A stretch of DNA of 64,000 bases. Origin: Camarhynchus parvulus. Lineage: Eukaryota; Chordata; Aves; Passeriformes; Thraupidae. The stretch spans positions 7,265,321 to 7,329,320 of the forward strand of contig NC_044577.1 of the NCBI RefSeq assembly GCF_901933205.1, read 5' to 3'. Made by a program: the position numbers and the translations under genes. Position 1 is the stretch's first letter. Every line of letters starts with the position of its first letter. Shown piece after piece: positions 1 through 64,000 of the stretch. The notes under the pieces are model-generated. The model was not told where the DNA came from. It saw nothing but the letters and a program-made list of their open reading frames with translations, and made no database searches.

Positions 1-74
1 TCTCAGAAGTAACTTGTGGGAAATGAGAAAATTCCCCTTTGACAGGTTAGAGGGTACATCCCTCATTCTGAAGG

Positions 75-142
75 AATTCTTAGTTTATAGCATTCAACAC
101 AATCAACAAATTCTTAGTTCATAGCATTCAACACAATCAACA
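75..142. repeat. 34-bp tandem duplication in a COL3A1 intron
   Basis: Two adjacent copies, 75-108 and 109-142, differing at one position (tagtttatag versus tagttcatag). Recent slippage or duplication in the intron upstream of the first exon in the window. Confidence 0.85.
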
Positions 143-630
143 AAGCAGTTTGCAGCCAGCACCTTGTTTGTGCAGACACTGCATAACCTGAGCAGAAGGT
201 CTGGTCTCATACAGCTACAAGACAGGAAACAGGGTTTAAGTCGTCAGTGTTCATCAGGTTTTTGGAGTGAAATTTAGTGTTTTATGTGAATCAGAAGTAA
301 CTGTTACTTTGAAGTACACATCTATTGTAATCTTACTCATTCACACACACAATGTGAATGTAGCTGCTATTTCCTTAAGAAATTTAATAGGAATGTATTT
401 TTACATCTTCCTGTCACAGTGCAAGTCACATAAAATGCTGGATACTCCTTCACAAAATATTTAGTTAATTATTGCTTTGGAATTTCTCATTAAAGGAATC
501 CTTGGGTCTTAGTCAACTAAGTGGGAAAGAACAGACACAAAAATATGATCCCTGAATCATGGACATGAAAGGATGTGGGTTCTGTGTCCAGGGTAGTGCT
601 CTGTACCCAACACCTCTCTTCTTTCTGTAG

Positions 631-19506
<18,876 letters not shown>

Positions 19507-19790
19507 ATCAAAGATCCTGCTTTTTCTGAAACCCCAGCAAACAGATTCACACTCCAACTGTGCTCCTTTGTTTCAGCCTTGTCAGCTAGTACAGGTGCCC
19601 ATCTGTATCCCAGTTATTTATTAACAAAATTTCTGGGGGAAAAATCGATTTGATACCAAGGGTTTTTGGTTTTGTTTTTTTTGCTATTACACAAAATACA
19701 GTAAAAATGCTTTTTTTTTGCTCTATTTTTTTTACTGAATTCCATCTTCAAAACATGTCTCCGTGGTGCTATAATGAAACTTCAACACTT

Positions 19791-19796
19791 AATAAA
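19791..19796 (+). promoter_or_regulatory. COL3A1 proximal polyadenylation signal
   Basis: AATAAA 285 bases after the stop codon, followed within 15 bases by a GT-rich stretch (ctgtgttct). It would give a short 3'UTR. Confidence 0.6.
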
Positions 19797-20384
19797 ACAA
19801 CACTGTGTTCTATTAGTTGAATGTTAGCCAATTTACAAAGCACTGATTGCTCCCAGTACCAAGGTTTACCCTTTTTTCAAGATGCAGTCCATAAAGCTAG
19901 AATGACCTCCCTGTTTCAACTACCTCAACATGGACAGAAACTGGGATGTGTCTGATGAGTCAAACCAAAAACCAATCAATTCAATCAAAATGCATTGGAC
20001 CCAGTGGTCAATTCCAGGGATTCATTTGGTACAAAATTGTTATGTCTGTACTGATTAGCTGTGAAAGGTACAGTTTATCTTAAGAGTTTAATACCTTAAT
20101 GTCAGTAGTCACCATAATTTTATTGTTGGATTGTATTTTGTTGTCAAAGGTGCTTCTCTACTTTCCTGTCATTGCTGGTCAAGACCACTAAAATTAGGGA
20201 AGTATAAAAGACTAATATGATGGTGCTAATGTATTTTTCACTCCTAACTCTGCAAGTCAGGGTTATTGACTTGCTCAAAAAAGCAAAAAGTTAAAGGATT
20301 TAAAGCAATTGTAAATGTCTCCTGTCAAAGATTGTCATTGGCATGTCATAGTTGAGAATTCTCTCCCTTCACTCTGTAAAAGTC

Positions 20385-20390
20385 AATAAA
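20385..20390 (+). promoter_or_regulatory. COL3A1 middle polyadenylation signal
   Basis: AATAAA about 880 bases after the stop, followed by a T-rich stretch (tgtgaatttcttctgtc). Confidence 0.5.
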
Positions 20391-20501
20391 GATGCAAAAT
20401 TGTGAATTTCTTCTGTCACATTAACACATTTATAGTGTTGAAGGTTAACCATCTTTGTAAGCTTTTATATGGTTGTTGGTCTATTCCTTACAGAGACACA
20501 T

Positions 20502-20520
20502 AATAAAATATCTTAATAAA
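20502..20520 (+). promoter_or_regulatory. COL3A1 distal polyadenylation signal pair
   Basis: Two AATAAA hexamers, 20502-20507 and 20515-20520, followed at once by a TTCTTGTTGTTTC downstream element. This is the best candidate for the full-length transcript end. Confidence 0.6.
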
Positions 20521-20545
20521 ATTTCTTGTTGTTTCATAAAACTGA

Positions 20546-22335
20546 CTTCTTTTTTAATTTTACCTTTTGTGCCTTCATTCAAACCTGTCATCACCTGAAG
20601 GTGCAGCTCATTTGCAGGACACCAGAGCTTTTTCCTCTGTTGGAGTCCGTGGCACGGGGACTATTTCAACATCTCCTTTCTGAACTTTTTAAATTGAGAT
20701 TATGTTTAAAAAAATTCAGAACATGGCAGAAACCAGCAAACCCTTCTCCAACAGAAGGGCTTTGCTATCTAATTAGACCCTACTTGTAAACAAATTATAA
20801 ACACCTGTAACTCATTCCTCACCCAGTGTCCTCTTCATTGGCTTGTGGAAAAAGCAGATTTCTTTTTGCTGTTCCTAAAGATATTGTCCAATTCCTCACA
20901 GAACTGACAACAGCTTCACAAGAAAGCTGGTCTGTTGTTTGAGGTGTTCCCTTTGTGCACACAAATTCTCCCTTGGGGCAGGGTTTAACACAGGTGTTTT
21001 ACAGGTGATTCTCATCTGTAATTCAGCACACTCTTCATGTTCCTTTCATATTTATTTCATACATTAAGAAGCATTACCTCTGATTTTCACACAGGCTGAA
21101 TTTCTGAATTTACAGCAGGTAAAATAGGCAGGCTAAAAACAGTCTAAATGTTCTGGTACTCAGATAGCAATTCTGCCCAAACAGGCTCCTTGAGGATATT
21201 CTGAACTCTGCAGCACCTGACTGAAATCACACCCTTCAACAAAAACTTTCAGCTCCCAGCAAGCAAACTGTGGTGCACTGGACACAGTAATCCAAGATTA
21301 TGTATTTCTTTCTAGCATAAGCACACCATTTGGACAACAACATCTATGGATTCCCTGTTTCTCCAGCATTTTCTATTTCGGCCATTGAATTGCTGATTGT
21401 TACCCTTTGTCATGCTTTTTAAACTATAATACAAACATTGTCTAACTATCATTTTATTATATTTATATATTTTACTATATATATTTTTTACTGTATATTC
21501 TTTACTATATATTTACTACATATTTTACTATATATTTACTATATTTTTGACTGTATATTTTTAACTATATATTTACTATATACTTTACTATATCTATTTT
21601 ATTTATACATTTTACTATCTATTTTACTATAATTTTCAGCCATGAAAATGATGATTTTTAAACTATAAATCATGATTTCTAAACTATAATACCAACATTG
21701 TCTATCATTTTATTATATTATTTATTTTACTATATATTTTACTATTTTTTACTATATATATTCTTTACTATATATTTACTATATTTTTTTATATTTACTA
21801 TATACTTTACCATATATTTTTACTATATATATTTTATTATATTTATGTCTTTTACTATATATTTTACTATAATTTTCAGCCACTGAATTGCTGATTGTTA
21901 CTGTTTGTCATGATTTTTAAACTATAATACCAACATTGTCTAACTATCATTTTTACCTTGTTTTTCTTATGATATTTGTGTACTTGCAGCGAATATTTTT
22001 TCCTTGATTAGCATTTCTAAATTTTCATTTAGTTCAACTTTTCCTTTTGCAACTGCTTTATCCTCTGTCTTCCTGGAATCCTCTCTCAGCAAGACACACT
22101 GCCTTGTGAATATTAGACCCCCAGTATAGCCTCAAGTTCCTGAAAAAGTTAATTAAAATAACCATAGATTATGAGTCTAATAGCTACTGTACTCAGTTGC
22201 AGGCAACTAAAGGGGAGCAAAGAAACCTAGGGGTCCTCGCCCTACAGTAGGAGAAAAAAATTCATAGTTTCTTGCTCTTAATCCATCGTTGGACTTTTTA
22301 CTTGCCTCCATAGAGGGAAAAACCCATAAAAATAA
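20546..22335. repeat. Intergenic duplication, copy 1
   Basis: Begins just past the distal COL3A1 poly(A) signals. Part 20546-20830 resembles 22836-23125, sharing for instance tgtggcac, aacatctcc/aacatccc and taaacacctg. Part 20840-22335 resembles 25870-26450, sharing cttgcag, attagcattt, tccttttgcaa, tggaatcctctctcag and cagtatagcct. Relative to the second copy it carries about 370 extra bases near 20950-21320 and an AT-rich minisatellite. Function unknown. It could be a tandem duplication or two members of an unrecognised repeat family. Confidence 0.75.
21381..21957. repeat. AT-rich minisatellite, 2.3 copies of a 240-258 bp unit
   Basis: The motif aaactataatac(c/a)aacattgtct starts at 21421, 21681 and 21919, and gcca(c/t)tgaa or gccatgaa starts at 21381, 21639 and 21879. 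Between them are short runs built on ttactatatatt. Long Tyr/Ile/Phe reading frames here are by-products of the repeat. Confidence 0.85.
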
Positions 22336-22835
22336 AACTTTTCTTCCTAGTTAGTCCAAAACTGAGGTGCATAAATCCAAAACAGTGGGTTGAACAAAGC
22401 CTCTCACCCAGAGAGGATTGAAGCCATGAATTCCCCGCGTGCCTTCCTTACATTTTAAGCCTCCAGAACTGCTCAGTAAAACCTGATCTTGATGAAAACA
22501 CCAACAACCTGCTTTCAAGCATTTAAATTTCAAGCTGACTTGGAGAAAAGAAGAAAACATTGTAGTCCACATAGTTGAAAGAGAGGGATGGAGCTCCATG
22601 AGAGGCAGGAAAAAACAAGGAAAGAAGCTGCCCACACAGTAATAAGTCTGATACAAGAAATCTCTAATTCTGATCTACAGCCTCTCATTCTGTTACACCA
22701 GCTGATCTCATTTACTTCACAGCCTGATATTCCCATGGCTCTCTGACAGAAGAAAAGTAACAAGAGGAAAAAGCCCTTCCCCAAGGAGTTTTTCAGGACA
22801 TATCAATGACTTTAAAATATCACTAATTTAGCCTT
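22336..22835. other. Intergenic sequence, nothing recognised
   Basis: About 500 bases between the two duplication copies. Only short random reading frames are present; no repeat or RNA gene that I can identify. Confidence 0.5.
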
Positions 22836-23125
22836 TAATATTACCTTGGAACTTTGCCTTTCCAATTAACTGCAAGTTGTCATCTGAGGGTGGAGCAGTT
22901 TTGTAGGACACAGAGCTTTTCTTCCAGTGAACGTGGATATCCCATGATCTGTGGCACAGAGACTTCTGCAACATCCCATTTTGTTGTTTTTTTACAAAAA
23001 TTATGTGTAAAAAACTCTAGAACATGACAAGAATCCAGCCAGCCCTTGTCTAAGTGAAAACCTTTGCTAGCTGATCAGGCCCTAATTGCACCCAAATTGT
23101 AAACACCTGCAACGCAGTGTGTTAC
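22836..23125. repeat. Intergenic duplication, copy 2, left part
   Basis: Diverged match to 20546-20830, including the shared end aattgtaaacacctgcaa versus aattataaacacctgtaa. Homology stops near 23130 and resumes at 25870. Confidence 0.7.
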
Positions 23126-24641
23126 ACCCTCAGCTTCCCCTGGGAGACAGACAAGGCTTCTCCCTGGCCACCATGGCTGGCAGCTGCTGTAAACTCCCCC
23201 AGGTCCCCTCTCCCAGCCATAATTTGTCACCTAAAGCCAGGCAAGGATAAAGCAGCACTTAGAGTGGGCTCATGATGGTTTCTGAATTTGAGCAGCTGTT
23301 AGGAACTTCTTCTGGAAGCTGGCAAATTGTCAATAACTTTCCCTCCTAAAACAAAAGAAATCAACTTTGAAATAAGCTTTGGGTGCAATTTACAACCCTT
23401 CTTTTGTTGTGGTTTCAGCTAAATAGTATTAAACCTCCATTTGCAGGCAGCAACCTGGAGGAAGAGCTGTCTACAAGAATTTTGAATTAGTAAAGGAGAA
23501 AGTTCTTCCCAACACTTTGCCATGCTATGGCTGTCCTGATAGCTTCACTAGAAAAATCTAAGTCCATTATTCCTTATCAGGTGGATGTTATTCATATAGA
23601 CTCGAAAAGGTGTTCTTTTGGAGGACTGGTTATTATTTATGGCAATAAGGCAGCATTACTGTAGTCATTACATTAGAATATGTTTCTTAATAATACAGAT
23701 TTCATACTCATTTCAACCAAGACCAAAAGCCTGATGGCTCAGTGAAATATCCAGTTCTTTGCACCAGAAAAGAAGCTGGATTTGACAAACTCCATATTTA
23801 AACCAAGCGCCTCTGTTCTGGAAATGTAATGAAATATATAATGTAACAAATACCTACTAAGCTACAGTAGTGTATGATTTTTTTTTATCATGATCTAACA
23901 TTTTAATTCAACATGTGATTGTAATCAGATGTCCTCAACTATATCTTGTTATGATCTTAAAAAAATAAATCTGTAGATATTTCTGTTTAAAGTACTAGAA
24001 GAGAAAGAAATTTTGCAGGTTTTAGAATATGGGAGATGAAGAGATGCTTTCTATATTTTTGCCTACCTGTTTATTGGGAGGAAGCAAAAACTAGCTCACA
24101 CTACACTGGGGGACTGCTGTTCCAAGATGGATGGAGTCCACCAGAACAAAATCCTGCTGAGTCTTGTCTTTCCAACAGCTCTTCATCCTGCAATAGCCTC
24201 ACCCTGGAGTGTCTAGAAAGACTGACTGTAACCCACACTGTTTCCCCATCACAGCAGCCCCGCTGGCTTGAGCTGGCTCCTTCTGAGAAACCCACTGATT
24301 CTTTTTTTTTCTTTTTAATCCTGCAGTCTTATTTGGCAAATCTATGCTTATCCAAACTTTCTCTCCTTTCAGTGCGCCCCTTAGCCATGGACATCTCTAG
24401 ATTTTTTGTTGTTGAGTCCACATCCACTGAGAAGGCAGCCAATGAAAGGTCACTCCTGGAGACACTGGAGATATGCTTTCTGTGGGTTTTTGTGAATATT
24501 CCTATTGTAACTTGCATTTCAGCTTCACTGTATTTGTTATAACATCTCCAAGGTACCTAGAAGAGTATGTTCACTCCTCTTCTCTGTTTGGGTGCATCTG
24601 TAAAGCAGGGATCAAATTCCTAGCAGGAAATGGCTGATTTG
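23126..24641. other. Intergenic sequence, nothing recognised
   Basis: Interrupts copy 2 of the duplication. A 168-codon open frame at 24036-24542 has no recognisable domain, no composition bias of a coding region and a Phe-rich low-complexity stretch, so it is not called a gene. Confidence 0.5.
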
Positions 24642-24646
24642 ATATG

Positions 24647-25095
24647 TGTCAGCTGCAACAAAGTTAATTTTCTTCCCAGTACTGCCTTGGGATTTGGGAT
24701 GACAATCTTGCTGCAAACAGATGGCTGCTGCTGCTGAGCAGTGCTTACCTTGAGGCCCTGTCAGCTTCTCACATTGCCTGCCAGCCAGGACAGCTGATCT
24801 CAGCTGATCTGAGGGACATTCCAGACCACATGGAGTCATCCTCACACATAAATCTGTGGTGGAAGCTGGCCAGGGGCCACTGCTCAGGAACTGGCTGGCT
24901 GTAGGTCACTGGGGGTGAGCAACTGCATTCTATGCAATTGTTTTGTATATTTAAATTCTTTTGTTATTATTTTCTTTCCCTTTTCTGTCATCCAATTAAC
25001 CTTTACCCCTCCGGTTCTCCTCCCTGCCCCACTGAGTGGGCTGAGGAGTAGGCAAGTGCCTGTCTGGTGTTTAGGAGCTGAGTTAAACCACAGCA
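24647..25095 (+). mobile_element. Solo LTR of an endogenous retrovirus-like element
   Basis: 449 bp starting TG (tgtcagctgc) and ending CA (aaaccacagca), flanked by the 5-base direct repeat atatg at 24642-24646 and 25096-25100. The internal order agrees with an avian ERV LTR family I remember: taattttcttcccagta, cagcttctcac, gccaggacagctga, gtgagcaactgcattct, ttgttttgtatatt, and a C-rich block before gagttaaaccac. No internal retroviral genes are present, so this is a recombined solo LTR, and it is degraded. The 5-bp target duplication fits ERVL-type elements. The family name needs a repeat library; orientation is inferred from the consensus. Confidence 0.82.
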
Positions 25096-25100
25096 ATATG

Positions 25101-25869
25101 GCAGAAAGAAATGTCACACAGCTTGTTCCTCAGAGGGCAGAGGCTCCTGAATTACAGTGATGGCTCCTGCAGTCATCACCATCTTCTGTCATTGTCATAT
25201 TCCTTTGTGGCAGGGAAGATTGTACCATACCAAATATGCAGAAATATTTCACTGAATTTCTAGAATTGTAGTTGTGTTCTTTTGTTATAGTTGGTTGGGT
25301 TTGTATCAGATTCTTTACACTCAGTTGACTGAGGCCAAAAATCAGTTCTGTGATGCTTTGACAGATGTGAATTTGCTCGGTTGTTTTTTTTTTTTTCTCT
25401 GCACAAACATCCATTAACAAGGCTGCAGCCTTTTCTGGAGAATGGACAGTAGTATCTCAATCAAGGAACAAATTACTAATTTTGCAACAGAAACATTTGA
25501 TAGTGCACCACTCTCTGATACTGAGAACATAACCAAACTTAAGCCAGAGCTTATAGAAAGATGACTTCTAAGTCTACCAGCAAGGAAATGGGAATGTGCA
25601 CAAAATAAACATGGGGGAGGGAGTTAAACATGGGCTCTTTAGCATCCTGCCCAAACTAGTTTTGTGTGATGTCTTTGTACTTTTCCAGACCTTCTCCCAG
25701 CAAAGGATAAAACATGTAATGCCAAGAGCACAGTATACAGATCAGCAATCAAGCTCTCTGGTGTTGTGCAATACCATAAAACTTCTCAGTTTTAATATTT
25801 GCACCACTCTGCTCAGGTTTTCCTGAGCTCTGCACAGGCCATTGGTTCTCATATTGTGCCCTTTCTCTT
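25101..25869. other. Intergenic sequence, nothing recognised
   Basis: About 770 bases right of the LTR with a 15-T run near 25,383-25,397. No coding or RNA gene seen. Confidence 0.5.
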
Positions 25870-26450
25870 CTGGCTTTTAGAAAAAGCAAAAACTGCTTTT
25901 TTCTCTTTTACCGATCCTGAAGATGTTGTCCAGTAATTGCCTCACAGGAATGAGCAGCAAATTCACAATAAAATTTGTCTATGGGTCTACAGCTTCTAAG
26001 GCATTTCTATTTCAGCTATTGAACTGCTGATTTAGTTTTACCTTTTCTCGTGATTTTTGAAACCATCTAATGCTCTAATTTTTACCTTTTTTTCTCTGTG
26101 ATATTTGCATACTTGCAGGGAATCTTTTTTCCTTCATTAGCATTTCTACATTTCCATTTAGTTTTGCTTTTCCTTTTGCAATTGTTTTACTCTTTCTGGA
26201 ATCCTCTCTCAGTGAGAAGAAAACTGCCCAGTGAGTATTAAACCTTCAGTATAGCCTGCATTTCCTGAAAAAGTGATTAAAATATCCAGAGATTATGTGA
26301 GTGTTTACCAGCTCAATTACTATGCTCAGTCTCAGGCAGTTATAGGAGATAAAAGAAAGCCATAGGGGCTCTTATTCTACAACAATAAGAAAAACGGTGC
26401 TTCTGTTTTTAGACTCTTTACTTGCCTTTGCAGAGAAGAAAAGTCTTCCA
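25870..26450. repeat. Intergenic duplication, copy 2, right part
   Basis: Matches 20840-22335 in order: gaagatgttgtccag, ctatttcagctattgaactgctga, gatatttgcatacttgcag, attagcatttctac, tggaatcctctctcag, cagtatagcctgcatttcctg and ctttacttgcctttgcagag. It lacks the AT-rich minisatellite. Confidence 0.72.
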
Positions 26451-28258
26451 TTTTCTTGCTGTTTTGTGGACTTTGGCTGTGCTGTTTCTAGCTGTAATGC
26501 CATGACATTTTCTTTGTTACATTTCTGTGTTGCTTGGTACATTTTACTACTTCATGTAGTACTGCTGGTGTTCTCCAGAACCTTTTTAGTGCTGAAAACT
26601 TTGAGCTGGTTATTTATCATAGCCACAAGGAGCTAGCAAAAGGCAGGGAAGCAGTTTGGGAATTTAATTTCTAGATGAGCTTTTAATGAATGGTTGCCAA
26701 ACAAATATTACACTACTGCTTTTGAGAAACCAAGAGAAGGTTTCTGTCAGTGCTGGCAGTCCTGGGATTTGTTTCTCCCTGAGGACAGATTAGTTAAGGA
26801 AAACAGAACCAACTCTTGTAACTCAATTTAATTTAAATGCAGTCTGATACTGTATTATTTTAATCACTATATTATTTTAATCACTCTGAAGTGGCTTTTT
26901 CCTACCATTTTTGAAGTTATTTGTCACTAAGGCAGAACTTCACTAAATGTTATAGCTGACATTTACTTAATGCTACTTCACAAACGACAAATTATTAGCT
27001 CATTCACAAAATTAAAGCTATATTACATGAGGCTGTGCCATGTTTCCTGGATAAGAAAACGCCCCCCACACACTTTTTTGTTTTTTCCTTCCTAATATGA
27101 TTCTACAATACTTTGAGGAATGCCATAACAGGGAAAGAGGTGCAATATCTATGTATGCTCTAAACAGAGTCAAGAGAAAAGAAAAGCATGTCCAACCACT
27201 TGCATTACAAACTCCTCACTTAACTACCTGAGAGCTTGCACTTCAGAGCAGACTTTCCTTTAGTGATTCTCCAGCCCTGGTTTTTACAGCATATTACCTC
27301 AGATGGCTCTCTAGTTACAGCTTTTTCAGTGCTCAAAGCACCTGGCTGAGGAAATACTGCACACTTGATATGGAGATAGAGATGCAAAGAGACACTTAAA
27401 AAGAAAAGAAAAGGTATTTTTCATAATCAAATAATCTTCTCCTTCAACAACCTCACAAACTACTTATATTAAACATGGATTATAATACTTGATTAAAATA
27501 AGAGATTAAAAGTAATCACAAACATCAACCTATCCTCCAAATGTTATTCATTTTGTGCATCTGGATAAATGTGCTGTAGAGATATGACCACAGCCAAATT
27601 AACATTACCTAAAAGTTCTCTAGGAGCCAGTATGGTAAGTTAACCCCTGAGTCACATATTTATAGAAATTATTTCATGCCAGTAAGAAAGAAATCATAAA
27701 GTTCCTTCATGGGCAGTAAAAGCAAACAGATAACATCAGCATGAACCTACCAACTTCCCAGCCCTTACCGCCCCTGCAGGGAAACATGTTTGGACAACCT
27801 GGAAACCTGCAAAGCCCCTGCCCCTTCAGAAAGGGGAAAAGGGAAGTTCTTGCCTGCTTCACTACAAATACAACTTTATGTCTTGTACAGAAACTGTCTC
27901 CTCCCAGTGTTAACTCCCATTGCCACTAGGAATTGGCCAAATCACACTTCACTCTTGAATAAAAATTCTCTCTGGAGTCTCAAAGAATAATATCTATGTG
28001 TATTTTCTAGGCCTGCTGATTTCCTTCATGCAACTGACACCTATCTGTAAAAGCTGACACATAAGGTACTTTACAAATACTCCTATACTCCTGTCTTCAA
28101 AATATTTCACAATGCCTTGCAAATGATTTATGCAAACAGCAACCAAACAACAATTAAGTACTTCTATTTTTAATTTCCTGGGAATGAACTGATGTGGAAT
28201 GAACACACTGGAAGGAGTTTTACAAAAAGGAAACCACTTACATAGCGAGAAGCACGTA
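26451..28258. other. Intergenic sequence between the two genes, nothing recognised
   Basis: AT-rich, no convincing gene. Holds a small tandem repeat near 26853-26886 (tattattttaatcact twice). The distal part of the COL5A2 3'UTR might reach in here if the signals near 28.3-28.8 kb are not used. Confidence 0.45.
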
Positions 28259-28555
28259 TTTAATTAAATGCTTTGCAAAGATACATGAATAAAGCTATGA
28301 CTTTCTTTAGGGAGAGCCCCAGCTGTTTTTTTTTTTTAAGGAACAAACAAAAAAACGTGGAGAGCACAGATGCAGTAAAGAAACAAAAAAACCTAAATAA
28401 GTTTGTACCCACATACTTTACAAAATAAAGCATGTTGGAGGTACAAAACATTCTATATACTGAATGACCAACAATTAAATGCACTGTAACATTGTTCTCT
28501 CAAACACTGCAAGCCTAACAGCTAAGCTCTGAACATGACACTGACAGTAGGCATC

Positions 28556-28561
28556 TTTATT
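28556..28561 (-). promoter_or_regulatory. Candidate COL5A2 polyadenylation signal
   Basis: TTTATT on the + strand, that is AATAAA on the - strand, about 1.16 kb after the stop. Downstream on the - strand comes ctgtcagtgtcatgttc, a fair GU-rich element. Confidence 0.4.
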
Positions 28562-28837
28562 TCATCAGCCTTCTAGAGAGTCATTTAGCACCATCACTTT
28601 GTTGCTTTTTTTTTTGCCCTGCCTATCTCCTATCTTGAAATAACAACAGAAGCATAGCACCTTTTAATACCTAAAAGAAAACCAGGAATATTAATTGCAT
28701 CCCAACTTCCAGAGATGAGGTAGCTCATGCTAAGAAATGATGGAACTTTCCTGCCTTGATAACTCAAGGCCAGCAAGTCAAATTACTGGTGATGCATGTC
28801 TGGATGTCAGCTAAAACCAAGGAATTTCTAAACTTTC

Positions 28838-28843
28838 TTTATT
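28838..28843 (-). promoter_or_regulatory. Candidate COL5A2 polyadenylation signal (proximal)
   Basis: AATAAA on the - strand about 0.88 kb after the stop; the downstream element is weaker than at 28556. Confidence 0.35.
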
Positions 28844-29719
28844 AGTAATTGGTCTGGTATACATGTGAATGGTCTGCAACACACAGAAATTGGCACCATA
28901 TATAAGACATCTGAATAATTTGATATGTAATGGCTTCTTAGATGGGCAAATATTGGAAAATCAACAAGTATTGGCTTTAAGACATATTTTAAAGATTAAG
29001 GATAATTTAATGGAATTACACAGATACATTGTGAGAAGTGAAATCTAGTCTTAAAAGTTAAGATATGGGACACCCCTACTATGGGACACCCCTATTTACC
29101 CCAGTAATATTTTTACTTCATAAATTAACCATGGCTATGGATCACTCTTCTGAGCAGACTTACATAGAAAAGTGCAAGAAAAACAATGCCAAATTGAGAT
29201 GGTCTTGTCTGAAGAGATTTTCTTTTACAGAAGACACAGCTTTCTGTGAATGGCAACCACAGGAACACAAACTGGGGTACAGGGAGAAGGTATGATTGAA
29301 ATACAGCCAACGGTTCACAAAAGTGCTCTACTTTTCTGTTATTCAGTACACATCAAAGCAAAAGAAATAATCATTAGAGCTTTCACATAGTTCCACATTA
29401 AATCTATCTATTTTGAATACCTGGAAATGTCAAAATAATTTGAAACAAAACCGAGGAAAAGGATTCATATTACTTTTAGAAGGTTGTCATCAATCCTCTT
29501 AAAATTGTACTAAACAGTTGGTTCCAATCATTGAAAACAGAAGGTTTGTAAGTAAAATAAATATTCAAAAGGAGGCCGGGCATTTAGAAAGAGCTGTATA
29601 TACAATGCTGATCCAATATCAGCCATTACTTCAAGAGTCTCAGGATTAACTTCAATCAGTCTAAGTTCATGTTTAACTGCTGCTGTTGCTGGGTAGTGTG
29701 TTATATTCCCCCCTTGCTC

Positions 29720-63826
<34,107 letters not shown>

Positions 63827-64000
63827 CTAAGAAATTAATATATTTGTTGAGAAGTCAGTTTAGCCATCACTTAAAATATCTATTTACTCCATTTCAAAGC
63901 CTGGATTTACAAAAACAGATGTAGAAAAAGGACGATTTTATGCCTAAGCACATTTGCTCAGCTTTGTGGTGCTCTTTCTAACCATCCTGACCCTAGAAAA

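Larger units (their letters stand above)
19507..20535 (+). other. COL3A1: COL3A1 3' untranslated region (end inferred)
   Basis: AT-rich non-coding sequence from the stop codon to just past the most distal AATAAA pair. The end is inferred from poly(A) signals, not observed. Alternative shorter ends are likely at the two upstream signals. Confidence 0.7.
28259..29719 (-). other. COL5A2: COL5A2 3' untranslated region (extent inferred)
   Basis: Non-coding sequence leftward of the COL5A2 stop. Candidate signals on the - strand are AATAAA at 28838-28843, AATAAA at 28556-28561 (followed by a GT-rich element) and ATTAAA at 28259-28264. The true end cannot be chosen by eye. A 16-bp duplication (tatgggacacccct) lies at 29064-29093. 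Confidence 0.5.

Noticed and set aside
21438..21886. Open frames rich in Tyr, Ile and Phe resembling membrane proteins
   Set aside because: They are translations of the ttactatatatt minisatellite.
21381..21957. Possible CRISPR-like array from regularly spaced repeats
   Set aside because: Units are about 250 bp, AT-rich and degenerate, with no unique spacers, in a vertebrate genome; a minisatellite fits.
24036..24542. 168-codon open reading frame in the intergenic region
   Set aside because: No recognisable domain, signal or family; it overlaps low-complexity T runs and is the length expected by chance in several kb of AT-rich DNA.

Overview
This is vertebrate nuclear DNA, most likely from a bird. 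It holds the 3' parts of two fibrillar collagen genes that converge tail to tail: COL3A1 on the + strand (coding exons 631-19506) and COL5A2 on the - strand (coding exons 63826 down to 29720). Both are cut by the window edges, so the signal peptides, N-propeptides and promoters lie outside. Avian or sauropsid origin is inferred from compact introns, a CR1-like LINE tail near 54,380, and a solo LTR at 24,647-25,095 that resembles a family common in bird genomes. Both repeat assignments are from memory of consensus sequences.

COL3A1: 38 exons (3435 coding bases, 1144 residues plus stop). Thirty-four pure Gly-X-Y exons of 45, 54, 99, 108 or 162 bp are followed by four exons for the end of the helix, telopeptide and C-propeptide (283, 188, 243, 147 bp). 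Every helical exon starts with a whole Gly codon and the repeat is unbroken. The GPCCGG cystine knot and the C-propeptide identify type III collagen.

COL5A2: 44 exons (3741 coding bases, 1246 residues plus stop), from near the N-terminal end of the helix to the C-propeptide. Exon sizes match COL3A1 one for one through the shared part of the helix, as expected for genes descended from one duplicated ancestor. The products act together in the extracellular matrix: alpha2(V) pairs with alpha1(V) and helps nucleate fibrils, and type III collagen co-assembles with type I in distensible tissues.

Intergenic region (about 19.5-29.7 kb): the COL3A1 3'UTR with several polyadenylation signals, an old duplication (20.5-22.3 kb versus 22.8-23.1 plus 25.9-26.45 kb), an AT-rich minisatellite inside the first copy, a solo LTR inside the second, and the inferred COL5A2 3'UTR.

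There is no microbial system, operon, CRISPR array or novel gene cluster here. The points most worth checking are inside the collagens: a cysteine in the proalpha2(V) C-propeptide where I recall serine in human; a five-residue gap in its chain-recognition segment; a COL3A1 exon with outlying codon use that carries an alpha1(I)-like collagenase site; and a duplicated splice acceptor upstream of one COL3A1 exon.
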